Positions 10,017 through 23,242 of a stretch of 64,000 nt of DNA are shown piece by piece (positions within the stretch are counted from its first letter, which is position 1; each line of letters begins with the position of its first letter). The notes beneath the pieces are model-generated. The model was not told the origin of the DNA. It worked only from the letters and a program-made list of their open reading frames with translations, and searched no databases. Both the position numbers and the translations under genes were made by a program. Where the stretch lies: NCBI GenBank assembly GCA_030411725.1, contig MU839827.1, forward strand, positions 3,789,027-3,853,026. Direction: 5' to 3'. Source of the DNA: Echria macrotheca (Eukaryota; Ascomycota; Sordariomycetes; Sordariales; Schizotheciaceae).

Positions 10017-13000
10017 GGTCCAGACAGAAGACGCATTGGCCAAGCAGGCTTGACGTAGCAGCAAAAAGTGGCCCCAGCCGAAGCGGGGCGACAGGGGTGG
10101 GCCGGCCAAGCTTATCGCTGCCAAACAAGAGCGGGTTGTGATTGGCCGCTTGGTGCTGCACGCTCTGCATCCTGTCGTGTGTCTCAACGAGAGGCGAGAG
10201 AGTAAAAGACTGCATTTGCGTCGAGAGTGGCTCGAGAGGGGATGGACAGATGGACATGCAGCAAAGCGATTTCTGGCCCGTCTTGCCCCTCCGCGTGTCC
10301 TTCCATCTCGCGATCCACTGCAGTTAGAGTTCCATACGGGTTCGCCCGCTCGAGGCTCTCCAGGTGAAGGGAGCCAACTGCCCCGCAGCTGTACTCTAGA
10401 GTCGTTGGAGGATCCTCACCACCCTCACAGCCCGTCTGAATCCATCTCCAAGCTCCGGTCGCGGTCCCGCCGGCGACGACGTCAAACTAGTTACCGCGGA
10501 TTGCTGTCGGAAGTGCCACGGTTGCCAGGCCTGTCGCTCTGTAACTCCGGCCGGGGTCATTGACACTGCCGATGGAATCCGAGAAGCCGCAGGGACCACA
10601 GCACGCCGGAAACCATCAGGATCATGTCGTTGGTTCTCAACTCGCCGTCCCCTGCCCCTGTCCTTCCCCAAACTCGCAGGGGACAAGAGAGAGGTGGGCA
10701 GTCTGTGTGCTGGTGCGGAGAAGCGGAAAGACCATCTCCAGACTCCATCACAGACGATGATGCTGCAGTGGCTGCAGTGGCCTGAACCGTTTACAACGAT
10801 AGATGCCCCCCCTGCTCAGATGACAACTCGGCGATCTGCTGCTGGACCAGAGATGCACACCAACGCTAGAGACGGGGCTAGTGGATGCATCGCGTCCCCA
10901 TGGTCGCCCTGCCTCCCGCCCAGCAGACGGGACTTCCCTCGTCGAGGTGGCAAGGAGACAGGGAGGAAGCCGCGCGGAACGGCAGAGCTCTTGAGATCGC
11001 TACGTCGACTTGGATTGATGTCGGCGGCCCATGGACAATGACACCTCCAAGTACACGAGAGGCGAGTACCTGCATCTGCACCGGAATGACAGCGGAGTCT
11101 CGTGGAGGATCGTGTTAGGCATTCGTCTCTCCGTCGCCTCCAGATGCTCTCCGAAGACCTGCAGGTAGCTAGGGGTTTTCTGCTTAGGCTTATTCCTCTT
11201 CACAGTCGTCGAAAGCGAGCAGCCGCACATGGGACGGGAGCCCGGCTTTCCCAAACCAGACAACCAACCTTCCTGGAAGCCTCCGCGTCCCACAAAACGA
11301 TGGTTCAACAAGAGGTCCTTTCGGCTCGCAGCCAACAGAGTATAAATTAACCCGAATGCAATACCACCCACCGGCCCCGATATTGCCAAGCCTGATGAGG
11401 TTCCCGGTGTCCCTCTTGCCAGCTGGTCTGTGACGACGACAATGGACGAGCAGGAGAGCCAAGCGGCGACACAAAAGCAGTGCGCTACTGCGTATGCAGT
11501 GCTATCCAAAAGCCATATAGGTAGTTATGTCTGCGCCACTGATAGGCCCATACTCACGAATCCCCGGCGGGTTCCGGGCAGCCAAGCGACGCCGAATGGA
11601 GACGGCGCTGGATGCACCCAGGGTCGAGACCGTTCTGAGGATTCGCTTGGATTGTTGCTGCCCGAGAGCGACGCTACCGCGTGCATATTCTCCAGTTGGC
11701 TTGAAGCTTTCATGGTCGTGACCCGTACATGTACTATTGGGCCTGGGAACAGCCGTCAAGATCGTCGCCGGCAGTTGGCATCCGTCTCGACGACGTCAAG
11801 GGTGGCCATGTTGCCGCTCTCCCGCATAAGGATATCCTGGAAAGGCTCTCTCTTCTCTGGCACGACGCTGTCTGTGTCACCTATCATGTGTCTTGGAGGA
11901 GCATGAAAAGGGAAAACGGGGTGCCATCTCAACACCCTTGACAACCACCGGCAGTGTTACATCCAGCGCTGCAAGGCTACCCGCAACCCATGGTCTGCCC
12001 GGCGTCCATTCTCTACGCTGATGAGGCAAAAGAGACACGACGCGCATTTCTGCGCAGTGCTCTCTGATGAAGCACACAATCAGTCGACCAAGAGGCGGTT
12101 GTGCAACCGTCGGCCCACGGCGGGAATTAGCACCGGACCGCAACACGCGATGGAAGCCCGAGCCCGAGCCCGAGACCGAGACTCGAATGTTCGCCCATTC
12201 CTTCTCTATTGCCCCTCGAGTTCCTAGAGAACAGTTGGGGAGTTGTCGAGTTGTCGACGCGAAGGGGAAGCCGATGGATATGATGACATGGGGCATGGGC
12301 ATGGCAATGGGACATGGCCCTCTCGACAAAAGTCGTTAGTTTACCCCTCCTTGAACCAAGGCTCAGGCGGGGAAGACCCCTGATCCCTCCCCCCAGTCGC
12401 ATCGCTCCGACCCCAGCCTTGACGCCGCCAATCACCAAGGTCCCAGCAGTGCTACCAAAACGGTCTCATTGGTTTGCTGCCATGCACCACCACGACGGCG
12501 TCCTCTGAGAGAGCAGGAAAAGTGACAAGGGCATCATCGTCGGGCATGTGTTTGACTTTCTTCGTCCTGGCTTTACACGCACACATGCAATTGTCCGTCT
12601 GTTGGAGCAAAGGGGTTGTTGCCAAGACCACGCCGAGGTTTATCTCTTTCGAACAGACTGCATCGCAGCGCAGAGCGATCCCCGCCCAAAAAAAACAGAC
12701 CTCATGACCTACCTGATGGGCATCTGGCCATGAAGACAGGAGGACTTCATGTGTCGGTGCAGCAACGCGCGCGGGCTTGCGAATGGAGTCGGTATTCAGA
12801 GACGAAAGACGCCGATGGTCGCGCGCGCGCGCCGTGGTCCAACTCTCTCCCCTCTCAGGAGGGGTCCTTCTCTCGTCACACAAAAAAGGGCCCCTCTGCT
12901 TGTGGTTTTTTAATCTTGAGCCGTGTTTTGCCTTCAAAGTCCGAAAAAGACGGATGTCAGCATTAACTACAATAGCCGCCGCCGCCATCACGGGCCACGG

Positions 13001-14218
13001 CCGCTGGCCGACGAGCTGTGGCTTGCTGCTTGCTGCTGCTGTTGTCCCCCGTCCCCCGTCTCCCGTCCCCGCTTGCTTCCCAAATTTCATGACACGCTCC
13101 AACCCTTGGTTGTACCATCCGGATGGATCGGCCTATCGCAGCCAAGCTCTCCCCTCTCCAACGAGCAGACACAGACGGACGGGCTGCAAAAACTCCAAGC
13201 ATCACACACACACAGACACACCCAGCATCTGCATACCCCAGACTTTCTTTGATGGGTGACTAACGTGAAGCTACCTAGCGCGAGGGAACCATGGAAGAAG
13301 GGGGAAGGGGAGGGGGAATCTTATTTGTCGTCCTGACCAACCAACGACCTGAACAAACCCCCAGCCAGCCAGCCCTCCCCCTCATCATCCCTCTCTCGCT
13401 CTCTCTGCCAGATCTGAGCAGAGAAAGGAAATAGGGGGTGACTACACTACGTAGTTATTGAACGGGGATACACCACACCTCGACCGGAGGTGGAGAAAAG
13501 GTTGCGGAAGAAAAGTCACGAGGCCCCCCGAGGGGAACGGCCATCATGACACCACACCTGGAATGACGCCGATTTGGTGGAGGGACGTTTGACTGAAAAA
13601 AAAGACGGCGCTACCCTCCTGTCGTCACGACTTATAGAAAAGCCCAAGGTGGGGGATTGATTGGAACCCCCTTTGATGAGACCATCTCTCTCTTTCTCTC
13701 TTGGTTTTATGTGCGCTCTGTACAGAGTAATTCCACGACGTAGCAGCTGGTGGACGGGTAGACGGCCACACTCGGGGCGGGTTCGTCGGTGGTCGGGTGC
13801 GATGCAACCTCTTGATAACTCCCCGTTTCCCTTGTAACTAACTGACTGGCCTTTTTACCAAGAGCAGCAGCAAGCAAGTAGCAGCAAGCATCAGGGGGGG
13901 ATTATTAAGACCCTCTTTTTTTTTTATCTATGGGTGTGTGTGTGTCGTGCATGTTATCGAGATGGCGAGGCTATATCAGTCGCTTCGCTATAGTTATTTT
14001 ATCTTTCTCTCTCTCTGCCTGCATCGGCGGCGGCGGCAAGTCCCTTGTACTCTAGTTTTTCGTCACCACAAGGCGATAACTAGATAAAAAGAGGGTTGTT
14101 GACGAAGGGAAAGGGGTCAGATCAATTTTTGTTTCCGGTGCACACAGAAACACAGTGTGTATCCAGTCAATATTTTGGCCCCGATGAAAGGATCTGGTGT
14201 GTGTATCGTATATCTGTA

Positions 14219-14234
14219 TGTGTGTGTGTGTGTG
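14219..14234. repeat. (TG)8 microsatellite
   Basis: Eight TG units, with further short GT/GTGT runs on both sides between about 14195 and 14330. It lies in the gene desert. Confidence 0.9.
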
Positions 14235-17200
14235 GTTGCCAGTGGAGACTGAACTGGGCTGTTTGTCGAAAGACGAACGAAGGAGGGTGTGTGTGGGCTC
14301 TCGCATTTCATGTGGTGTGGTGTGTGGTGCAGTGGTGAGCAAAAAGTGACGAATCTGCTCTCCTGCACGTCATCACTTTTCTCCCTTGGTCTGTTCCTCT
14401 CACTTCGCTGAACCGCGACTTCGGCTTTTGGGCGCCGATGCACCGCGACACACACACGGAGACACAGAACACACACATTACTTTTTTTTTGCCTCCCCAG
14501 CTTTATTTTTTTTGGGCCGTTTGGTCAACCAACCGTGGGTGGGTTGCCGCTTTTGGATATCCCTGGATGCGGTACGGTGCAGTGCGGTGCAGTTGAGCCA
14601 TGTGGCAAGACAATTTGGCTTGGGGCTGACGATGCGGCGGTTGGTTCTTCTTCGAACGGTTCTATCGAAAGATAGATCGGGTTTGTTTTCTTTTTTTTCT
14701 TGGTTCTATTTTTCAGCGGCCATGGGAAAGCTATCTTTCCCGTTCTTTTTGGAGGGGCCTTATCAAATGTTGACGGGAGGTATCCGTACTGTGGTGAGGT
14801 ATAGAGAGAGGGAGGGTTTCAACGAATTAGATCGACTTCACACCACTTTACTTTTCTGTCTCTCCACCAGGACCACCACCTTTTGTTGCTGTATTATTCT
14901 TATCTCCCGCGAAAGTGGAGGAAGGAGTGGAAGGACTTGATCAGCTGCTTCGACATGTGATCAATGATTAATGTGTTTGTGGTCAGCCCTCTCTCGTCGG
15001 GGTGGATATCAAAAACAGGAATCCGAAAGAACCGGAGCTCTGACCATCGGTTCCTTCCCCTCGGTTTTGTCACTTGTCGGAGAGACACACAGGGGTGATG
15101 GATTTCATCACAGTCACAACGCCGAGCAGGCAGGAAGGTAGGTAGGTAGGAGAAGGCGGTGATGAAAATAAGAAATTGGGGAAAATCGGAGATGTGATGG
15201 AATTGTATTTTGCAACGGTCAGCTCGGACCGACGGTGGCCGTTGTTGTGACGGGTCCCAGTGAACGAACCAGTGAACCAGTGTGGCGGAGCGCGAGCTGG
15301 ACACACACCTCACCGGGATACACCGGGACACACCGGGTCCGGGGCAGGCAATTTTCTTGTTTCTGGTGTGGATGTTTGGACGCGTCTTCACCTCGGGGCT
15401 TTTACCACACCTTGCCTGCCTGCCTGGGTGCTCACCGCTCGGTTGGTTGGGAAAGGTAACCATGAAGGTAATCATATAGTTAGGGGGTATTGCTTACTTA
15501 GTTCGACTCATCACCAAGCCACTCCGTCCGTACGCACACACACATCTGTCGTCGGACGGTTGGCTCCTTTTACGATAAGTATTTTGGAAGAAGTGCTCCT
15601 ACAGTCAGGATCTAGGTGTCTTGATCAAGGCAGCCCTCGGATCTCACGCTCCCATCAGACTTCGGGGGCGGAGGATATCGCCCGGCCGGCAGGACCCGGG
15701 AAGGCGGTTTGCCCTGTTTATATCTATCTCGAGACTAAATTGTGGAGGTTGTCCCACTAGAACAGGACCGGTGGACATGTCCACACTCCTTTTCGGAGGC
15801 TGCGGCACTTGCTTGTGACCCGGCGCCAAAGGACAAACCTGTTTCGTTGCTCCATGTGAGACACCATGGCCAAGCGCCGTGTCTGGTTTGGGATATCACA
15901 AGCCCTCCTTATTAGGTAGCACTGTAGCTATAGAATGGTAGATGGCATGTGATTCTTCCCTCTGTCTCTCATACAGATGCAAGTCCCGGCCGGCGGTCTC
16001 CGTTGTGGTATCGGATACCGTGTTGTCTCCAGACCGCTTACAAGATTACTTTCTTCCGGCCCTTTGCCTTACCTTACCCACCAAAATCCCCAATGTATTT
16101 CTCACCTCACCCGCCAAGACAGGTTGGTTGGTAAACCCGAACATAAGGTCCAACACGCTGACTCAGAAACCTATCCACCCCTTTTCTTACTCCCCCCCTT
16201 TTTTCCCTGGGGCTGTACGTTCGTTGGTAGCTGTTAGTTGACGGTTGGTACCTTACTTGGAATTAGTAGTCGACGTTGCCGGTCTACGTCAGCTGCATGA
16301 TCAAGTGTTCACATGCCTGGGATGTAGGAACCGGACTCTCGGGTCTGAACATCCACCCTGCCCCCTTTGCAGAGTTAATGCAAGAGCCATATAAGAATGG
16401 AGTGTGTACACTCGTGTTGCTATTGCTATTTGGAGAGTCGGGCGTAAAGAGCTGCCTAGCTGGGCGTCTCGGAGAGCAGAGGATACTGCCCGTCAATGTA
16501 AGGGACTTCGGACAATGCATGACAACATCATCTAGGATAATGCTATTGTCCGTCTAGGCTAGGGTTACGCGAGGAATTCCGAGAGCGTAACTAAATAGCG
16601 AGGTATCACCTGAGATAAACGGATTATGGCACGACGCTCTGTTGTCGTCTTTGTTCTTGGTGGGTTGACATCTCCCAACTAGTGGAGAGGTTACCGGTTG
16701 AAAGGGAACCACGAGCATCATCCGTTCTGGTTTGTCTGAACTAGGTTGTTTGTATCTTTCTGTACTGCCAGTTTCAAACATACTGTTCGGCTGTTTTGGA
16801 TTCTAGACCGCTGGTCGTTGGAAGGTCAGGTTGTCACCTCGCAGAGCGCCGTGTTTATGATGGCCGATGCTGTCTCGACTCGAGTGAGATGAGGATCCTT
16901 TTGTCCCTTTGTCCGCTCGCTGTGGTGGTGCTATTCTACCTACCCAGAAATGTGGATGTAATTCCCAGGACACACTATTCTCATATTCCTTCAAAATAAA
17001 CACACCGATTTGTCATGCTGAGGCCCTTCAGCTGTCCATTCATGTTTACATCGAGCAGCTCTCGATATTGTCTGGGTCGAGATTGGAGTAAATAACCAAT
17101 TTGTCCATTCCTCCTTCTATATCTCGCCTACCTAGGGAAGGAGAAGAGAAAACTGCACCAGACCTGTATTTTGTGCTAACTTGAAAAGGGTTGAGAGAGA

Positions 17201-18982
17201 AGTCAGACCAGAGACGAATAGGACCTGCATTCGGCTGCCAAGTTGAAACCATCTCTGCAGCTTGCGAGGCAAACACGGGGCTGGCCGTCACATCTGTGAA
17301 GTTCAATAGCGGTAGGACCTTCCAACAGCCTGTTTGTAGCGTGGCTGGTGTGTGGTTGTTTTGAAACGCCTCCCAGGGGTCTGGCAGAAACAAAAGGGGC
17401 ATGTCTCTCTTTCCCTTCAAGAGGCGCGCTGACAGTATTCCAATGGGACTTCCGGCTTTCAAGAAAATGGCAGTTTGAGCTCTCTCATACAAGTACTCGC
17501 CGTGTCGAGACAATCTACACTCCAAAAGGTACACCCTCTGCAGAAAACACGAGGAGTCAAGTCATAGGAGGGCTGGGAAATGATAACGAATATGTGTATG
17601 AGAATCCAATACCAAGCATCACCAGTTTAGAGATGCGATGGCAAGACAGGGATTTATCTTCCGTTCGAGAGACGCGGTGCTCAGAATGCCACCCCGGCTC
17701 CTCCTCTACGGGTATTCACTGTTGCGCTGAAATAAGATTGAGCTTCCTCCAAACCACAAAAGCAGTAGAAAAGAGGGAGACAGTAAATTGCCTGCCATCT
17801 CGGCGGTATTCTCCTGCTCTGGGTAACCAGCCTGTCCCCTTTAACGCCGAACTCTCCCCCAACCCCAGATACTCGACATCCTCCACAGGCCCCAGGTCTA
17901 GAAAAAGGGTATGACAGCCCAATACCACATCTACATACGCAATACACGATATCCGTCCGTTCAACCACGTCATATAGACATGTCACCTAAACCAGCGAAC
18001 GCTAACGACCAAACCTAGCAACACCAACAGGCAGATCGACAAACCGGTCCATTCGCAACAACCCAGCAGCCGCCCACTCATCTACCTAAACAACCCGAAC
18101 TGTGATAGAACATAAACCCAACAGCCGAGCTAGGTACCTCACAGACCCACCTCACCCTGGAACCCATCAGAACACCACCGAAGAATTTACATACCTAGAC
18201 ACATTATTCCCCAAAAGAGAAAACAACACACAACTCACAGCTGCCATGCCGTCTCCCATCCACAGAACTCAGATACCACAATACATATCCAAGTCACACT
18301 ATACAAATATAATCCCAACCTTCCATACCCATACCTCCATGGGGATCCTCGATACCACGGGTACTGTATACCTAACCACACAAACCATCCCTGACCTCAA
18401 ACTTGTTATGAGCTTTCTCGTGTACACTCGAGAGTAGACTAACCGTCAACAAGTAACTTGTGTTCTGCCCTCGACAGTCGACATGCTGGGTCTGGACACC
18501 CAGAACAGCGGGAACCGCAACAGAAAAGTCCATATGCCAGCCGAGATGACGGTCAAAGCCTCTTCAAACTTCTCGAGAACTATGATCAAGTCAGCCTCGC
18601 TCAACTGAGTAAACAACGCAATCTGCAGACTGGTTCGTGGGGTGATACGAAGCAGCCACAAGCTCATGCCAGGACAAAAAGTTTAGAGATCTTTCATATT
18701 TCGCCCGATAAATCAGGCACTACCTATTACTACCCCATATCATTCCATGACCTCCAACTGCCAACGCTAACCCATCGCAGGTATCTCAGACCGTCAAAGC
18801 GGCCAACTTTTACACTATGTACAAGAATCGTGGGATTACCCTTCCATCAAAAATGGATCATGCTCAGCTACCCAGAGGTAGAATTAAGATCCGTAACCAT
18901 GTCATTGTTTCCGTTCATTGTGTAGTCATTAATAGTCGATCAAATCGTCAAAATTCCTCCCCAAAACACCCAGATCTCGTCA

Positions 18983-19855
18983 TTATAGGAGGGCAGCCGC
19001 AAGACCGGCGGCAGCCAGGAAACCGGCAATCGGAGCAGCCGTCTTCTGGGCACCCATGGCGCTGCTCGAGCTGCTCTTGGCAGTCGAAGTGGCAGAGCCC
19101 CCCGAAGACTCGCCAGTCGCCGAGCCAGTGTCAGACGAGGAAGCACCAGTGCTTGCGCCAGTTTCCGTGGCAGAGCCGCTAGCAGAAGCCGTAACGAAGG
19201 TCGTGGCCGAGCCGCTGACAGCGACACCGTTGACGCCAGAGATCGTCGTTGTGCCCGTCACGGTAGTGGTCAGCGAGCCGCTGGTGAGGACCGAGGTATA
19301 CGTGCTGGTCGCGATAGCGGTCGCGCTGGCAACACCCGCACCGCCGGCACCAGTCCCGTAGATGGTCGTGAGCGAGGTCGAGACAGAGGTAGAATCACCG
19401 CTGGTAACAGTGGCGACCACGGCAGAAGTAGTGACAGCGGACGAAGAAGCACCCGAGCCGGATCCCGAACCAGATCCCTGATGATGGTTAGCGTTTTCGG
19501 GAGTTTTGGATCCACAACACTCACAGTAGCAACGGGAACACCGAGTGATGAGGCGAGGCCAGGGCAGAGCTCGGCAGCGTAGTGGGCGACATCTGCGTTA
19601 CCGCAGAACTGAACCGAGCAATCGCGGACGCCATAGTAGTAGTTCACCTTGGTGCACAGGCAAGCCACGTCACCAGCGCCGCAGCCCAGCTCCTTGGCGA
19701 TCGGTTCGGTGCTCATGTTGGTGATGCATGTGTTCTGACCGTGTCATTAGTCCGATAGCCCGTCAACGAGGCCGAGACCGACTTACCACGCACGCGGGAC
19801 GCTGGGCGTGGACGGCAACGGCGCCGGCGACCGCAAGGACGAGAGAGGCCTTCAT
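18983..19855 (-). CDS. GPI-anchored CFEM-domain surface protein
   Basis: Three exons, 19855-19787, 19734-19525 and 19477-18983, join in phase 0 through short introns of 52 and 47 nt to give 257 residues. Residues 1-18 are a signal peptide ending at AVHAQ. The CFEM domain (about 19-82) has eight cysteines (22, 26, 41, 48, 50, 62, 67, 80) and Asp45 before the CLC motif, the position that binds heme iron in Candida Csa2-type CFEM proteins. A Ser/Thr/Gly-rich, probably O-glycosylated stalk follows, and the end (AAPIAGFLAAAGLAAALL) is a hydrophobic GPI-attachment signal. The product should be extracellular and cell-wall or membrane linked. CFEM proteins serve heme uptake, adhesion or host interaction in different fungi; which applies here cannot be told. 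The gene is isolated between two long gene-poor stretches. Confidence 0.94.
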
Positions 19856-20143
19856 CTTGTCTGTGGCTGAGAGTAGGATATCGAGACCGAGGGTTCGCTA
19901 GGAATTGAGGTCTAAAGGTGGGAGCTCCAAGCGGTGAGCCAAGAAACTGACAATGATTCGAGGTATCGGTTGACGAGAAGTCGATGCGAGGCTGGTAGAG
20001 GTGTAAGTGTTGCTTGTAATGCTGTTGGTAATGTGAAGCGAAGAAGATTTCGAGACACACAGCACGGAGAAAAGGGCTTTAGTAGGTGAGAAGAGGAAGC
20101 AGGAAGGGGAAGCGCGTAGGGGAGCTCGAGGCAGGTACGGAGA

Positions 20144-20151
20144 CTTATAAG
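20144..20151 (-). promoter_or_regulatory. Candidate TATA box of the CFEM gene
   Basis: CTTATAAG lies about 290 bp upstream of the CFEM start codon in otherwise GC-rich DNA. The site is palindromic. Its assignment to the CFEM gene rests on position only. Confidence 0.4.
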
Positions 20152-22424
20152 GAGGGACCCGGTACGACTGCCGTGAGGTACAAAGCAAGCTTGCCAGGGG
20201 AGTGAAAACAAGGCAGGCACGGGTGGAGCCGCGCCTGGGGAGACGCGCCTTCTCTAGGCCGGCTCCAGATGAAAACGGAAGGGGACGAGCAGCACGCTGG
20301 AGACGAGATGATCGCACTCGACCTGGAAATTGCAGTCACCCGGGAGCCAACCGAAGCCGAGCGTACGGGTGCCTCCCTCCTGTCTGTGTGTTCCCCTTGC
20401 GTCTATTCCGCAATGGTTGCTCCGTCACGTCGCCTCACCACGACTGCTGAGCCCACCGAGCTGTGATGACGAGGCCGCATGTCCGGCGGGCCTCTCTACG
20501 AGAGAAAGACAGCTCGGGATGCACCGAGGTCCCTCTGGTCGACCTGCCACATCACGACGCAACTGCAGCCACACGTCCTGGCTGCGGGAGACGGGTGGTT
20601 GGGGCGCATGCGCTACTGCAGAGACGACCTGCTGTGTGCTGGAAAGCCATTGGATGCTGTGGCAGCGGCGACCGGACCAGAGGCTCTGGGTGCGACGGAC
20701 CTTTTTCGCCGGTTGCTGCTGTCCTCCTCATTTTGGCCTCATTTGCGCCGTCCCGACAGCGTCTTCGTTCCGCGTTTCGACAGCCGGGCAGGTGCCGTGA
20801 TACACGGAAACCGGGCGCCAGATTGGCTGTGGCTGGTGTGTACCTACTGAGGTTGATGACGAAGCTAACTACCACTCACCGAAGCGGCCTCCTGCGAACA
20901 CCTGCCAAGACTGCCATCACGCAGCCGCTGTGGCAACTGATGGACTCCCGATCGTCGACCGGGCACGATAGTTTGCGATCTGGCAGCTGGGCCTTACTCT
21001 AGAGCCGCTTGGGCATGGCGCTGCTGCGAGCTCTTTCGGTCTGGCAGCGCCCCACGACATGGGACGAGGTGGTGTGAAGTCACAGAGCTTGCGCCAAAGA
21101 GGGAAGGACCACCATCCAGATCTTGGGGTGTGCCGACACTGGCAGATCCCCATTCGCCAATCGCCAGATTTTCTGCACGGGCGGCATGGGTCCCCGGACC
21201 ACCCACAACCCCGGAACAGCTGTGTCGAGTGGGAAGCGCTGAAGGCCCAGAGCTTGATTTTTTTGATGAGGAGTTAAAAGACGGGAAAGTCAGGCACGCC
21301 TGCATGCGGCCTCAGCTGAGAGCGGAAGCCACGCAGCCAGCTGGCCGTCATGGAGCGGAAGCAGAGCTGGCATTGTCGTCACTTGCCCATCAATGCAGCT
21401 TGTTTTCAGCAGGACGAGAGAAACCAGACGTTGCTGCGGTTGCCTCGCTTGTTTGTCGCCGAGCCGAAGCCGGCCCCTGCTGGCTCCGCATCCGTTCCCC
21501 GCCCTCGGCCGCTGATGTCATCCATCGTCCAGCAAGGGCCAGCCGTCTGCGTCATTTTCCCGATCATTGGCAGAGTGGGATGGATGACTGCTCCCCACTC
21601 CAGCCCACGCCGGGCCGTCATGTCGGATCGGTCCAATGCGACCGTTTCCCTGCTGCCGACTCCACGGCGTCCCTGATTTTTTCTTCACTTGGCGGGAGCC
21701 AAACAAATCTAGACCTCGGTCGTCTCTTATGCGGGTTTAGCCAGTCGGCTAGGTGATGAAAAATTCTTTCATTTTCTGCTTGCCCGTCCTCTGATGAGGA
21801 GGGGGACGAGGGGAAATTGGGACATCAAGATCCAGGACCGATGGGCGTCGTTAGTGCCGGTCCTTCTTGGTCCTGAACTGAGACATTGTGTTGGCGCACC
21901 CACCTTTTGACTCGTCGGCGACGACTCTGGTGCTTGTTTTGGCCCCTGCTCGAGATGCAGTCCCATCGCCGATTGGATACCCCACGGCGAGTCGGCATTC
22001 TGAATAATCCCCCTTTGGATTTCTCGAAAGACGTGGATCGAAGCATCATCGGAATCCGGAAAGCCAGCCACCTCCCCGCCATCCGAATGCGCGTCCCAAG
22101 CCCCTCCCCTCTTGTTTACCACAGGAGGTGTATTGCATAGCGACACAAAGTTCAGGTTCATTTCGATCATACCGGTCCCCGCTAGGACAAACCAAGTTCT
22201 GTACGCCCGTCGGTGGTACACAAGGCGGATTTTCCCCTCCTGGAGGTGCGACGTGGCCGGCAGCGGCCATCCGTTTTGTTTCGCCTGGAAAAAACCGTTA
22301 CGATTTTGCTTCCCTCCCTGTCCGACGACCCGAGCTGAAGGTGTTTCTCAGACAGTGGACAAGAGAAACACGAGGTCTCAGACTGGCGTGATCTGATCTG
22401 GCCCTGATGAGAAGGGGTCTGACC

Positions 22425-22433
22425 TATATAAAG
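22425..22433 (+). promoter_or_regulatory. Orphan TATA box
   Basis: TATATAAAG is a good TATA consensus in plus orientation, in DNA with no recognised gene. A 43-codon open frame starts at 22501 (stop at 22630-22632), 68 bp downstream, so a short transcript is conceivable. No similarity is recognised. Confidence 0.35.
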
Positions 22434-23208
22434 GCACACTTTTCGTGGGATATAATTTCAAGCCAGCATCGTGATTGTCCAGAAGCTATTTCTGAAGTAA
22501 ATGAGCAGCATCGTTTGGAGGCGTCATAGCTCTGGCTGGCAATCCACACCGAGGATGGCACCCAAATGCCAATTCACAGGAGTTCTACACCACACATTCT
22601 CAGCCTGCCTGGTTTACGGGCTGTCCGGCTGAGATTCTGCCCATATCAAGACACGCAAGGCACTGAAGAGCACTGCGCTGCACGCTGCGCAGGACACACC
22701 GCACATATGCTGACGCGTCCACTCCGTGCACTCAAACGTGCTGTCCATACCCGTTGACCGGGGAAGGATTGGACGACTGTACCTACATGAAGAAAGTCAC
22801 GGGGACTCCTCCGTAGCAAATCCGACCCGGACGAAAAGAACCTCGACGGCCGCGTCGTGCAAAGCCTGTATTGTACCTCAGTACACCGGTGCATCTAGAG
22901 CACTGCTTTCAAATCTCTTGATCCCCCTCTTCCGTATCCTGTTCCCTGTCACTCCTTGGATCGTCACCGATGTCACATCGCGGATGTCGTGTGGATTTGT
23001 GTATAGCCTCGCCCATGACAGAACACTGGATATTCTCACGGCCCTGGCGCAGGGTCGAGGTGACGAGCTGTATATAGAGCGCTAGAATCAATGATTTGTA
23101 TCCTTTTATAGGGCATGGCCAAGTCGTGGTGGCGCTGCGCCTAGCTGCCGTGACAGGTATACACAACCACCACATCTATTTACAAAGTTTGCCCTTCTCT
23201 GCACCTCA

Positions 23209-23242
23209 AATGACCTGGGAGGTCATTGAGTCGAAAGACTCA
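23209..23242. other. Two adjacent perfect stem-loops
   Basis: AATGACCT (23209-23216) pairs with AGGTCATT (23220-23227) over a 3-nt loop. TGAGTC (23227-23232) pairs with GACTCA (23237-23242) over a GAAA tetraloop, which is of the stable GNRA class in RNA. The hairpins abut, sharing one base. A 10-bp palindrome AAAAGCTTTT follows a few bases downstream. Confidence 0.7.

Larger units (their letters stand above)
9034..18982. other. 9.9-kb stretch without recognisable protein genes
   Basis: This region lies between the kinase start and the CFEM gene stop. Open frames are short, overlap on both strands and show no domain I recognise; the longest is a 216-codon reverse frame at 12452-13102. It contains microsatellites, short tandem repeats (an ACACCGGG-type repeat near 15308-15342, a GGTA run near 15136-15150), a perfect hairpin at 9993-10016 and a TATAAAT near 11339. 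The part beyond about 15.9 kb is visibly more AT-rich. Regulatory DNA, long non-coding transcripts or decayed mobile DNA are all possible; none is shown by the sequence alone. Confidence 0.55.

Noticed and set aside
12452..13102. 216-codon open frame on the reverse strand
   Set aside because: No recognisable domain; long overlapping open frames exist on the other strand; long chance frames are common in GC-rich DNA.
17046..17534. 162-codon reverse open frame in AT-richer DNA
   Set aside because: No recognisable motif and no plausible exon joined on either side; could be a relic but cannot be supported.
18446..18667. Reverse frame with a helical FTQLSEADLIIVLEKFEEAL stretch
   Set aside because: The segment looks protein-like, but there is no flanking coding sequence or clear start; possibly a gene relic, not annotated.
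21130..21756. 208-codon open frame on the plus strand
   Set aside because: No family resemblance and several overlapping frames of similar length; no convincing splice or promoter context.
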